Of a stretch of 64,000 bases of DNA, positions 24,780-35,155 are shown in pieces. Positions within the stretch are counted from its first letter, which is position 1; the number at the start of each line of letters is the position of its first letter. The translations under genes were made by a program, and so were the position numbers. Origin of the DNA: Gordionus sp. m RMFG-2023 (taxonomy: Eukaryota > Nematomorpha > Gordioida > Chordodea > Parachordodidae); contig NC_088779.1 of the NCBI RefSeq assembly GCF_954871325.1, forward strand, positions 15,998,846 to 16,062,845, read 5' to 3'. The notes below the pieces were generated by a model. It saw nothing but the letters and a program-made list of their open reading frames with translations. It searched no databases and was not told where the DNA came from.

Positions 24780-25759
24780 CTATGATAGCTCTTTGGCTAG
24801 AAGGCTACCATTGAAACTGATATAATTAGCTTTGTGAATCGCTATGGATAATCGTTGACGAAGAAAAAAACCCTCTCGAGGTTCTTCTGAGAGTTTGCTG
24901 ATTTGTGATCCTAAGTTTTTGAAAAATGCTAAGGCGAGTTTGCCGAAGGTGCCAAGAGTGGTTGATATGATTGGGATGAAGCAATGATCGTTTATTATTT
25001 CTGTGTATTTAGAAATTTTAAGTTGTTCCTTCTGGTCAAGGATGTTGATGGCGTGGTTGGATGGGGCCAAGGGGTCAATACAGGAATAGTCCCATACCAA
25101 AAGTTGGCCTCTCCTCCATGGGATTTGAGAGATCCCATCCGGACGTTTACCGTCAGATCTAAAAAGACCCTGTGGTTCTAACGTGGAAGGAATTTGGGCG
25201 GATTTCAGAGCATGTTGGATGATTGTATTACATTGCTTGTGTCTGATGAATCGTCCATTGCAGGAGCGACAATGTAAACTATGTCTACCCTTCGAGTCAA
25301 CTGGCGAGTTGCACCCTGAGCAGATGTGGGGGTGAGTGATGGAACAATTTAGACGAATGCCGATGGCATGGGTAAATTCATTGTTGGATAGTTGAAGCTG
25401 AAGATTGGTAGATGGGATGGCCTCAAGAAACTCATGTCCTCGTACCATTGAGCAAGAAAGAGAATAGGGTGCGGTCGGTAGATTGCATGCTAGATAAGAG
25501 AGTTTCAACGCAGCGAGCAACCACTGGTGCATCCCAGTCTTTCTGTTTATGGGTTGTGGGGGGATGAGAATCAGCATTGATCCTTGTTTTCCAAATATCC
25601 ATAGCCACGATTAAGGAAAGGTCTTCTTTAGAATTATGGGCGGTGGTTATTGGCTTTGTCAAGAGACTACTCGATATGAAAGTAGTTGTTGCTAAGTCAA
25701 GTGGAGATCTGATGCCGAGACCACCAAATTTGGTTGGAAGAGTTGAATACAATAAATAA
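24780..25759 (-). pseudogene. LINE 3' fragment: zinc knuckle and restriction-like endonuclease
   Basis: Second good copy of the LINE C-terminus, minus strand. In order: LPTKFGGLGIRSPLDLATTT, KDWDAPVVARCVETLL, then in a second frame GHEFLEAIPSTNLQL, zinc knuckle CSGC...HSLHC (C-x2-C-x9-H-x3-C), RHKQCNT, EPQGLF, RPDG...VWDYS (PD-x15-D), ISTTLGTFGKLALAFFKNLG and EPREGFFLRQRLSIAI. One frameshift lies in the overlap between 25577 and 25432; otherwise the frame is open to the stop at 24780. It is 5' truncated at ~25759, only 29 bp from the stop codon of the hAT pseudogene at 25789. GC content is much higher than the flanks, so it is probably a fairly recent insertion. Confidence 0.68.
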
Positions 25760-27771
25760 GATACAATATAGATAATAAATGAAATATTTTATATTATATC
25801 TCTAACATCCCAGTTATTAAGGCACATACAATATTTAACGGTTCTCCCCGACATCCTATTTCGTTTCTTCGTTAAAAAATCAACGGCCTTGCTAAAGACT
25901 CTTTCACTAGGAACGCTTGTTGTTTGTTGTGCGAAGAAATCTTTAGCTATGAGCGACAACGTTGGGTAAAAATCACTATTTTTGGCCCACCAATCAAGTA
26001 TATTGGTTGAAGCTGGTGCAACCGGTTCTTTGATGTAATCTATAAATTCATCTCTACTGAGATCTGGATATTCATAAGCCTCCCTAAAAATTATAAATTA
26101 ATATATCAAACATTTATAATTACTTTCTTATTTCGTTATGCATGCAAACCGAATAGGGCTGTGTTTCCATATCATCTTTTGAGAAGTCATAAACATTCGC
26201 TTTTTGCGATGGCCAACCATAGCTTTTATATATGATTTAAATTTTTCATTATAATCCTCCTTTGCTATAAATTTAGGCATATATTTTAATTTAGTTTTAG
26301 GATCTAATAGTGTAGATACAAAATTGCTAAATGAACTCATCAAATTTTTATATGTTGCACATTTTATCAACATTTTACTAGCCGCATTTTTAAGATCGCT
26401 ATCGGAATGATTTTTCGAAGTTTCGTCTAAAATCTGCTCTATCTTTGTCATAAATAAAACTGAGGTTCTAATATTAGAAGTATCTGACGATATTTCAAGT
26501 GTTATTTTATAAAAAGGTTTTAAAAAATTTTCAATTTCGTTTAAAGATCTCGCCTCACTATCATTTATATCGAAAGGCGCCATATATTTTTTCCCAATTG
26601 CATCTAAATTATATATAAATTAAATATATTATTATGCAATGTTAATTAAAATTTCAAAATTGTAAAACTATTATCTTTGAATATTATTGAATAAAATAAT
26701 TATATTATGGTTTAAAAGGTAGGAAAGACTGGGATTTGTAAAAAAATGGTTCGACTAGACCTAGTTCCCTTTATATATAGTAAAAATTTTGTAAAATTAA
26801 TTACCATTGACCATATATCTTTTAGTAGAATATAAAAGACATTATAAAAAAATTATATTATAATTTACTTTGTTCACTGTTGATAGCATTATATATTTTG
26901 AGTTCCATCTGGTTATCACATCCAACGGAATCCTCGTTCCACCAGATAGCTGCATGTATTTTTGTAAAAGATTGGGGGAAGAATGTAGTTTCTTTACAAC
27001 GTCAGTTATTTTAATTAGCTTTTTGTCTAGGTATGAAAATCCCTCTTTTACTATCAAATTTATAACATGTGCTAAACATCGGTGGCTGTATACGCCTGTT
27101 TTATATTTTTCCTGATAAATTGTATTCATTTTTTCAACAGCTTTTATTACGTTTAGTGCATTATCATGCGTGATTGAGATAATTTTGTCCTGAATCTCAA
27201 AATCATCCAGAGATTCTAAAAAACATTGTGATATATCCTCACCACTATGAGGATATGGTAACTCAATTAAATCTTAAAGGAAACTTTCCATTTTTTATTA
27301 ATATAATGGCATGTTATTGCGCAAAACGAGGACGAATTAATTGAGGTCCACATATCAGTGGTGATGGCTATCTTGCTATCAATATTTTTTATAAGATTTA
27401 ATTTGTAACTTTTATATAGCTTTTCAATATATTTACAGGCCGTTTGACGAGTCCAAATTTTTTCATTTTTAAATATATAAGAAAATATTCCTCTGAAAGA
27501 ATCACTATTCAGTGAATGGAAAGATATATTATTCTTTATTATATATCTGAGAATAAATTTGTTTAGATGTATGATCTCCTCGGGTAAAAGTTTCCTTATG
27601 CCCACTAGATTTTTTGGCATTTCTGTCTTCTCAATCCGTATCATATCAGTATGATGTCCTTTTACATGATTTTTTAAATTCGCTGTTAAAATAAATGAAT
27701 TTTTACTTTTCTTTATAAAATTAAAACATAATAGTTTTTAACCCTCAGTCGCACAAGTGGGAAAAAAATTA

Positions 27772-28628
27772 GGGGAGACCGAACAACGATAATTACTTTT
27801 TAACCCTTGAGCACAAAGATTTTAAATTTGGTGTGAAGATGTATTTTTATATCTAATTTCCTACCTATGTTCATCTGTTAAAAAACTTACCTGGTTTTAT
27901 ATATTTTGTCAAAAAACTATTTTTACCCAAAAAATATAAAACACATGGATGAGAAATCATGTAGGGCAAAATTGAAGATTATGATATTCCAGGAGTCTTA
28001 AAAAATGTATACCGAGGACAGTGACGCCAAATAATATATTAAATGGATTCTCAGCTTGTGGCATATATCCTTTAAACCCAAATATATTTACAAATCAAGA
28101 TTATATCTGCTATAATAATATTTCAAATGCTAGTTTAAATATTGAAATTGAAAATAATGAGGAAAATCATACAGTGAATAATATAGAATTTATGACTCAA
28201 ATAATGACAGTAATTTATCTGTATTAATGATCGAAAATGTCATAAATGATATTGATGAACCCAATAATACCTATTCCGAAATTGTTCAACATTTCATCCG
28301 ATAAAATGTCTAAAAAAAGAACTCAGAAATACTAACATCTACTCCTTTATTAAATAAAATTATTAATTCAGAAAAGAAAAAAGAAATCAATAAAGAATTG
28401 TTTATGTGTTATTTGCAATAAAAACTATAAAAATAGTCGCGAGGGTGATGAATGGTTAAAATGTACAATGTGCCTTGAATGTACGCATTCTAAATGTGCT
28501 AATTATGATAAATACTTTACATGTAATATTATAGATATAGAGTTACACTTTTTTTTATCTTGTAGATGAAGGATAGGATGGCTACAGGTAAATATGCACA
28601 ATACCTATCGTTTTACCCCGGTCTCCCC
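27772..28628 (+). mobile_element. pogo-like (Tc1/mariner) deletion derivative
   Basis: Inverted ends GGGGAGACCGAACAACGAT (left) and, inverted from the right, GGGGAGACCGGGGTAAAACG. Flanking TA dinucleotides at 27770-27771 and 28629-28630 fit the TA target duplication of pogo/mariner elements. Inside is the C-terminus of a pogo/Tigger-type transposase on the plus strand. The same terminal motif marks the element at 33279-34222. It lies entirely within intron 2 of the hAT pseudogene, so it inserted after, or along with, the formation of that gene. Confidence 0.75.
28021..28560 (+). pseudogene. pogo/Tigger transposase C-terminus with PHD-like finger
   Basis: 28021-28227 encodes NILNGFSACGIYPLNPNIF, the hallmark end of the pogo/Tigger DDE domain (AFRACGIYPFNP). 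After frame breaks, 28402-28515 encodes CVICNKNYKNSREGDEWLKC, then TMC, a THSKC and FTC: the cysteine/histidine finger found at the end of many pogo-type transposases. The catalytic part is missing. It runs almost to the right terminal repeat, as expected for the family. Confidence 0.72.
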
Positions 28629-29223
28629 TATCTAGCTCACATTGCCTAAAATTTTAAATATAATATGAAAAAAATTCCAAAATTTAGGGGCTATTTATAT
28701 TTTTCAGGGGAGTCATACTTATGCTACTGTTAAAGTGACTGAGGTCTGCAATGTTCCACCACTTATGCAACAAAGGGTTTAATTTATGTATTAAGATACA
28801 AAAATTTTGGGGAAAAAATGACGAAAATTTTTGTAAATTTATAGAGTACTATAAAATTTAAAATATTACTTGATGCGGTGTGTATACTGAATATTTTAGA
28901 ACATATTGTGCATATTCTTTTTGTTTTTTTTGGTGATAATTCAAAAATCGTTTTTATATTAATGCAACTATTATTTTGAGATGTGCTTGAGGTAGTGTTA
29001 GTAGATATATCTGACATTTGGCTTATATTTAACTCTTCTTCAGCCATAAAATCCTGGCTTAAGTCCGTCTACATGTATTTTAAATATACAAATAAACGGA
29101 AAAAATATATAATTTTACCTCCGAATCACGGTCTATCTCTATATCATCAGGCACGTCTTCATCACTTTGGTTATTTTCAGAATTTATCGTGTTAAATAAA
29201 AAATTCATATAAGAAGAATCCAT

Positions 29224-30188
29224 ATTTAAAAAATTTAAATTATTTAATAAAATTATATTTGTATATTTAAATAAAATAAAAATTATATTTAGAAGAAAAT
29301 AAATAACCAATCCCTCCTTCCTCCGTCTCTCTCTCCCATTATTGTTATTATTCTTATTCTTAAGCTTATTTTTTTTGAAATATTATATTTCTTATTGTTA
29401 TTTATTAGTTTTTTTAAAAAAAACACAAATCAATCTTAAAATTTACCCGCCAAAAAAATGAAATAGGTTTACCGTCAACTCATCCAAAAATTTTATACAG
29501 ACTTATCCTAGCCCACAATAGGAGTATCCAGGATTTTTCAAAGTTCAAAGTTAGCGGTGGGTTGTAGGGTAATAATTATTATATAGCAGCTTAAGTCGAT
29601 TTTTAGCAGGCTAAAAAAAATCGGCTAAACCTAGTTTTTAGCCTAAAGCTATCACTTTGACCTTGGGATAATCCTTTGCTAACTGCTAGTGCCGGCTAGT
29701 TTCAGAAAAATGGGATCCCTAAAAACAGTTTTTGACGGAACTCACTACCTACCAGATGTCAATTAAATAACTACTTTTTTGTATATCTTTTTTATTAATT
29801 ATTTATCAAACTGCAAAAAATTTTCATTGGGTTGTGTCCTAAATTATCAAAAATTAAATTCACAAACTTTCGAAACTTTATTGAAAATATATAAATAAGA
29901 TAAGTCTATATTTTTAAACATAAAAATAAAAACATTTACAAAAGATACTTGACAATTTTCTAAATTTTAATACTTAAATATACAATTTTAAAATTTTTCG
30001 AATTTTTTTTAAATTTTTTTTTTTTTTATAACATTATTAATTCCTGATTTTTTATTTCAAAATATAATAAACAAGTGAAAATAAAAGGAAAAAACAAGAA
30101 AGTTAAACTTAAAATTACAAATTTTTTTTTTATATATAATGCAAAATAAAAAAAATAAGATGCAGAATTATATTATCTCAAATAATTC
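29224..30188. other. AT-rich DNA upstream of the hAT gene
   Basis: Presumed 5' region of the hAT pseudogene. 29316-29334 is a pyrimidine-rich TCCCTCCTTCCTCCGTCTC patch just upstream of the start. 29560-29710 contains AGTCGATTTTTAGCAGGCTA-type motifs typical of MITE arms. Nothing coding. Confidence 0.35.
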
Positions 30189-30345
30189 TTGCTGCTCCTT
30201 GAACCCAGGTCTCAGTTGAGAGAGCATTTAGTGCATTAGCACTAACTGTAACCTCTCTAAGGACAAGATTAGACAAAGATATACTTGATGATATTTTAAT
30301 TATAAAGCTTAATCGTACATTGTTAAATAATGTGATATTTTAAAT
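30189..30345 (+). pseudogene. hAT dimerisation-domain remnant near the right end
   Basis: Plus-strand frame reads LAAP, a TGA, then TQVSVERAFSALALTVTSLR, TRLDKDILDDILIIKLNRTL and LLNNVIF with a TAA. This matches the hAT C-terminus (AVPATQVSVERAFSSLKFIL) with the TGA in place of the alanine codon. It is closer in sequence to the transposase at 7673-9595 than to the exon-intron copy, and could be what remains of the giant element's own transposase. Confidence 0.65.
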
Positions 30346-31040
30346 CATTATTTATATAACCTATTTCATTATAAAGTTATTGTTTACATTGAAATTTTAA
30401 TAAATAAAAATTCATATATATGACTGATTTAGATAATAACAATATAAATAGATTTTTTGTATGAATAGTATAATCAGAGGGGGGCGTATTTTACTAGATA
30501 TATCCAAATAGTAGTTTCTAAGATCTAAAATTGGTTTAAAAGATTAAAGAAAAAATATTTTTAAATTTGTTGTTCCCAAAAATATCATGTTTATATTAAT
30601 GCATCTTTCTAGTTCAACTCCATTCCGGTTGGCTCAAAAAATTTAACATATATGATACTATTATCATCTGCCCAGAGGTTTAAGTGTTTCCCAACAAGAT
30701 CATATTAACCTAATTTAAAAATAATGGATATGAGTAATGTGATATTTTCAAAATATATATATATTAAAATAATTTCAAAAGGGAGTTGAGAATTAGATAT
30801 GTCACTTATCTATGGTACATATTCACTGAAATTTTAATTTAACATGTTTACAATTTATTATTTTACCCTGTGTAAGTTCAAAAAAATTAAATAAAAAATT
30901 AAAAATGATAATTGTCACTTATCTATGGTAGATCTCCATTGAAATTTTAATTTAACATGTTTATAATATATATTTTACCCATTTGCTTTAAAAAATTTCA
31001 CAAAATTTTAAAAATAACGAACGATAAACGTATTCGAAAT
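30346..31040. repeat. AT-rich DNA with TTGTCACTTATCTATGGTA repeats
   Basis: 30780-31020 contains at least two units of ~120 bp with GTCACTTATCTATGGTA, TTGAAATTTTAATTTAACAT and TTTACCC. Related units occur at 61445-61890. No gene. Confidence 0.5.
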
Positions 31041-31343
31041 ATTCGTCCTCTAGTCGACTTAAGTTTACTACTCAAATGGAAAACTCATGTTCTCGACTCA
31101 AATCGACTTGAGTGCATGACTCGAGTTGACTGGAGTTCACGACTTGAGTCGGCTTGAGTTCACGACCTGAGTCGACTTGAGTTTACGACTTGAGTTCACG
31201 ACTTGAGTCGACTTGAGTTCACGACTTGAGTCGACTTGAGTTCACGACTTGAGTTCACGACTCAAGTTCACGACTCGAGTTTACGACTAATGACTTCAGA
31301 CTCTGAGTCGGAGTCGGGTGAACTCGACTTTTTAACAATACTA

Positions 31344-32543
31344 ATTATAGCCCAATAATACTTTCTAGTATTATTAAATAATAGGAAAATAAATTTTTAT
31401 TATTGAAAAATTATATTTATTGTAAAATTCTTTTTCTAAATGTCAAAGTATCTAGTTCTTTTACGACAAAATAAATTTATTAAAAATATTAAGTTTCCTA
31501 TAGTAAATATTGAAATATTTTTTATATATACTTGAAACATCCTTATAAATGATTATCACCCTAAAATATTACTAGGGGTATTAAGGGTAAAATAATTATA
31601 ACACAATATCTTCTAGTAATGTTAGATAAATAGGAAATTAGATATATATTATTAAAAAATTATATTTTCCAAATCTTTAAGTATCTATTTCAAAGAAGTT
31701 CTCTATAGGAATTATTACGACAAAATAAATTTATAGTAACCTATTATAAATATTAAGTATTTTTTTATATATTAAAACATACATAAAAATGCTTATCACG
31801 CTAAAATATAACTAAACACTTCCAAAGGATATAAGTGAAAATCATTATAAGTCAATAAATAGCTTCTAGTATTATTAAATAAATAGAATATATTTAGATA
31901 TGTTGAAATCATTTTTTCAAATATCTAAATAGTTCCAATGAAGTTCTCTACAGGAAATAACTTCTTCAACGACAAAATTAATTAATAGTAATATTTAAAA
32001 TATTAAGTTATAATACTAAAGATTTTATATATACTTGGAACAAACTTAAAAAGGATTTTCATGCTAATATATAATAACTAAACACTAAATCATTATAACA
32101 CAATACTTTGTATTAATGTTAAATAATAGGAAAATAAATTTTGATTATTGATAAACTATTTTTTCCAAATCTCTAAGTATTTCATAGAAGTTCTCTATAG
32201 GAATTAAACTATTCTATGACAAAATAAATTAATAGTAAATTTATTAAATATATTAAGTTGTAATATTAAAGTATTATTTTATATATATACTTGAAACATA
32301 CTTAAAAATATCACGCTAAAATATAACTAAACACTTTCAAGGGATATTAAGGGTTACATCATAATAGCCCAATAATACTTTCTACTAATATTAAATAATA
32401 GGAAAATAAATTTATTGTAAAATTCTTTTTCTAAATGTCAAAGTATCTAGTTCTTTTACGACAAAATAAATTTATTGTGAATTTATTAAAAATATTAAGT
32501 TTCCATAGTAAATATTGAAATATTTTTTATATATACTTGAAAC
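31344..32543 (+). repeat. Satellite array, segment 3 (four-monomer higher-order unit)
   Basis: The array resumes after the giant element. ACGACAAAAT landmarks at about 31451, 31707, 31968, 32213 (as TATGAC) and 32454 give monomers of ~241-261 bp, and monomer types recur in fixed order, so one higher-order unit is about 1.0 kb. It ends in the 9-bp target duplication ACTTGAAAC (32535-32543). Confidence 0.9.
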
Positions 32544-32574
32544 GGTTACATCTCAATACCGCAAAAATTTTAGC

Positions 32575-33027
32575 GCGAAATGTATTATCGCGAAATGTAT
32601 TATCGCGAAATGTATTATCGCGAATACATTATCGCGAATGTCGATTACCGCGAAAAGATATTATAGCGAATGCATTACCGTGAATGCATTATAGCGAATA
32701 TAATACAGCGAAAATATTATAGCGAATGTATTAGCGCGAATGTATTAGCGCGAATGTAATACCACGAAAATGTTATCGCGAATGTATTATAGCGAATACA
32801 TTACAGCGAATACATTACAGCGAATGAATTATCGCGAATATATTACCGCGAATGTATTATAGCGAATAAATTATCGCGAATACATTATAGCGAATGCATT
32901 ATAGCGAATGCATTATAGCGAATGCATTATAGCGAATGCATTATAGCGAATGCATTATAGCGAATGCATTATAGCGAATGCATTATAGCTAATGCATTAT
33001 AGCGAATGCATTATCATATCGCGAATG
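32575..33027 (+). repeat. Minisatellite GCGAATGCATTATA, left terminus
   Basis: Thirty or so units of 13-15 bp: GCGAATGCATTATA with variants (GCGAAATGTATTATC, GCGAATACATTACA). Outer units are varied, inner ones (32895-33010) nearly identical, showing recent local expansion. Open frames crossing it only translate the repeat. Confidence 0.93.
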
Positions 33028-33278
33028 GAGTTTCATGAAAGTTACAATTTTATATTTATCGACTTTTCGACTGACTTAGTTGAATCTGAAAATTAAGTTA
33101 AAATGGGGATTGGCTCTAAAAACATTTTTTAATTGAAATTAAGGCTAAGGCTTTTCTTTTTTTTGACTCAAAATATATAAAAAAGATTCTAAGTAATAAA
33201 ATAGATTTCTCTTTTTCATCTAATCATTTTAAATATTAAACATCAAGTTTTTTCTTTTTAATTTATTGAAAACTTGTA

Positions 33279-34222
33279 GGGGAGAACGGGGTTATGACGA
33301 ACCCTAAAGGCAAACCTTAAGAAAATTATAAGTACTTTATTATTTTTAATAAAAAATATCTCATTTTGTTCAGCTCTATTAGTTTTATGATATGTTTAAA
33401 TTTCAAAAATACATCTCTAATAATTTTTTCAAAATATCATTTTTCCTGGAATTTTTTTTGGTAACCGAGATAACCCTACCAGGGGACGAACAAGCCCTTG
33501 GTCGAGGCTATTATAAACTCTGCTTAATTTTCCATATATAAAAGTTATATATTTTTTTATTAGGATATATTTAATGATTTAGAACATAAAAGTGTTATAT
33601 AAAATCATTTAAAACATTCACAATCTTTGCAAATAAAAAAACAATAAAATTGCAAAGTCATGTAACTAATAACTGACATTGAAAGCAGTCTTGATTGTTA
33701 TGCTTGATATAATTTATTTGTATACAAACAATTATTTATCATATAATAACATTTTTCGATTTTTTTTCTTTTAGTTGGTCTCTCCTTGGCTTTTTTTGCA
33801 TGTCAAATTTTAAAAAAATAGCAAAAAAAAAAGGTTCGACCTGATCACATAAAAATAGCCCCAGTAGCACCACTTTGATTAAGATCATATTTTGAAGTAT
33901 TTATATTATCAATTTTGTTTCGGGTAAATTGTTATTCTATAAAATAGGATTTTTTCTTTTATATAAGATGATTTTTGTGTGGTAAAATTGTATATTAATC
34001 TTTATTTTTGAAAAATAGTAAAAGTGTAAAAAGTTACTTTTGAAGGTACGAATGATATAAAGCATTATTAAAATTCTTCAGGCGGTCCGATAGAAATAAA
34101 AATTATAGCGGCATATGCAATGTATATAGTTTTGGTAAAAAATTATCTCTTAGAGTTTAATACTCTATAAAATAAAGCCACTCTCACTATAACCCTGGTT
34201 TCATTATAACACCGGTCTCCCC
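33279..34222. mobile_element. TA-flanked inverted-repeat element (pogo/mariner-type MITE)
   Basis: Left end GGGGAGAACGGGGTTATGAC and inverted right end GGGGAGACCGGTGTTATAAT, flanked by TA at 33277-33278 and 34223-34224. The terminal GGGGAGA(A/C)CGG is shared with the pogo-like element at 27772-28628, which suggests the same mobilising transposase. No coding sequence was recognised in its 944 bp. A partial copy lies at 44219-44480. Confidence 0.72.
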
Positions 34223-34629
34223 TAATTATGGACATCAATTTTTTAGCTTTAGCTGATAACATAAAATAATATCTCAAAGTTCTTTCCAAAAGTGTCTTAC
34301 TTTGTGGAATAAACAAAAAATGTCTACCAATATGGCAGGTAACATCAAGAAATTGGGTAGGTATCTGATAAATTCTAGTGGAATTCGTATTACGAATCTA
34401 TGGTTTTGCTTGATAAAATCTTAGTTGAAAAACAAAAGGAGCTTGATGAGTTATATGATAACAATGGGGTTAGCTTGGTGAACTGGATTAATATTCCAAT
34501 TTTTCCTAGAGAATTCAGGAATTAAACTTGATTCCAATTTTTCTTCTCATGTCAAAATTTTATCATTATCAGATCTTTGATAAAATACATAATTTAGAAA
34601 ATTATCGTATGTTTATATTGTTAGTGGTA

Positions 34630-34885
34630 TTTAATAATGAGATTTGTTTAATAATGCCAAAATATTTTATGTTATAGTTTATGAATTTGAATAAATCTTT
34701 AAAAATATATATGTCCGACTATATTTTTTTATCTTAATTTTCTAAAAGCCACTTTATAAAATTTAAAATATTTTGTTTTTATGTTATAGTTTATGAATTA
34801 AAGGAAATCTTTTAAAATATATATGTACGACTACATTTTTTTTATCTTAATTTTCTAAAAACCACTTTATAAAATTATAAATTTT
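34630..34885 (+). repeat. Two-unit tandem duplication (~120 bp)
   Basis: ATGTTATAGTTTATGAATT, ATATATATGTCCGACTA and TTTCTAAAAGCCACTTTATA recur with few changes as a second unit (about 34780-34880). Non-coding. Confidence 0.75.
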
Positions 34886-35155
34886 GAGAATATTAAGACA
34901 GGAGATTTCATAAAAAACGAATGACACGTTTCGGAGTTAATAAGATTTCAAAACGCGACGTTTTTTAGCCGCCCGGTAAATAATCAAAATTTTTGATCTC
35001 ATTATCAACTTTCTTCCAATAGTAGGAATAGGGATAGTAGTCGTTTTTGTCAATATCATCATAAGCTTGACAATTTATAATTGAATTTATTAAATACCAT
35101 GAGATAGCCCAACAAACACAACTTAAGTTATACATTAATTAATATTTTTATAATT

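Larger units (their letters stand above)
27741..28779. mobile_element. Possible outer inverted-repeat element in the hAT intron
   Basis: Left end ACCCTCAGTCGCACAAGTGG and inverted right end AACCCTTTGTTGCATAAGTG are imperfect inverted repeats next to TA dinucleotides (27739-27740 and 28780-28781). If real, only about 180 bp of it remain outside the inner element at 27772-28628. The match is degenerate and alternative pairings exist (CCTCAGTC at both sides), so the outer boundary is tentative. Confidence 0.35.
25789..29223 (-). pseudogene. Exon-intron hAT (ZBED-type) transposase, two frameshifts
   Basis: Five exons on the minus strand with GT-AG boundaries in matching phase: 29223-29119, 29053-28870, 27682-26869, 26603-26124, 26083-25789; introns of 65, 1187, 265 and 40 bp. 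The BED finger is split by intron 2: CTICSKIF and HTAS, then TNLKNHVKGHH. Exon 3 holds ITTDMWTSINSSSFCAITCH, LPYPHSGEDISQ, THDNALNVIK, HRCLAHVINLIVKEG and TRWNSKYIML. Exon 4 holds NEIENFLKPFYKITLEISSD. Exon 5 holds the dimerisation domain: LDWWAKNSDFYPTLS, TTSVPSERVFSKA and KKRNRMSGRTV, ending TAA at 25791-25789. Two one-base shifts break it, one near 27268 in exon 3 and one near 26190-26260 in exon 4. An additional small exon may be missing in intron 3. Intron 2 is long because an inverted-repeat element with pogo-like coding sequence sits in it. Confidence 0.85.
22057..31343. mobile_element. Giant hAT-type element (9.3 kb) in satellite
   Basis: Left end TAGTGTTGTTAATCGACT, right end (inverted) TAGTATTGTTAAAAAGTC, flanked by a perfect 8-bp target duplication ATTATAGC (22049-22056 and 31344-31351). 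Removing it restores an uninterrupted satellite monomer. Subterminal regions are inverted copies: GAGTCGACTAGAGGACGAAT is repeated about five times at 22190-22630, and its reverse complement style TTCGTCCTCTAGTCGACTT plus GACTTGAGTTCACGACTTG runs fill 31040-31320. Cargo includes an exon-intron hAT transposase pseudogene (25789-29223), a second hAT trace (30189-30345), a LINE fragment, a MITE and a pogo-like insertion. It might be one large autonomous-type element with later insertions, or a composite; the outer boundaries are well supported either way. Confidence 0.82.

Noticed and set aside
32575-33027. Regular short repeats that could suggest a CRISPR-like array
   Set aside because: Units are contiguous without unique spacers, the host is a eukaryote, and the array is one arm of an inverted terminal repeat.
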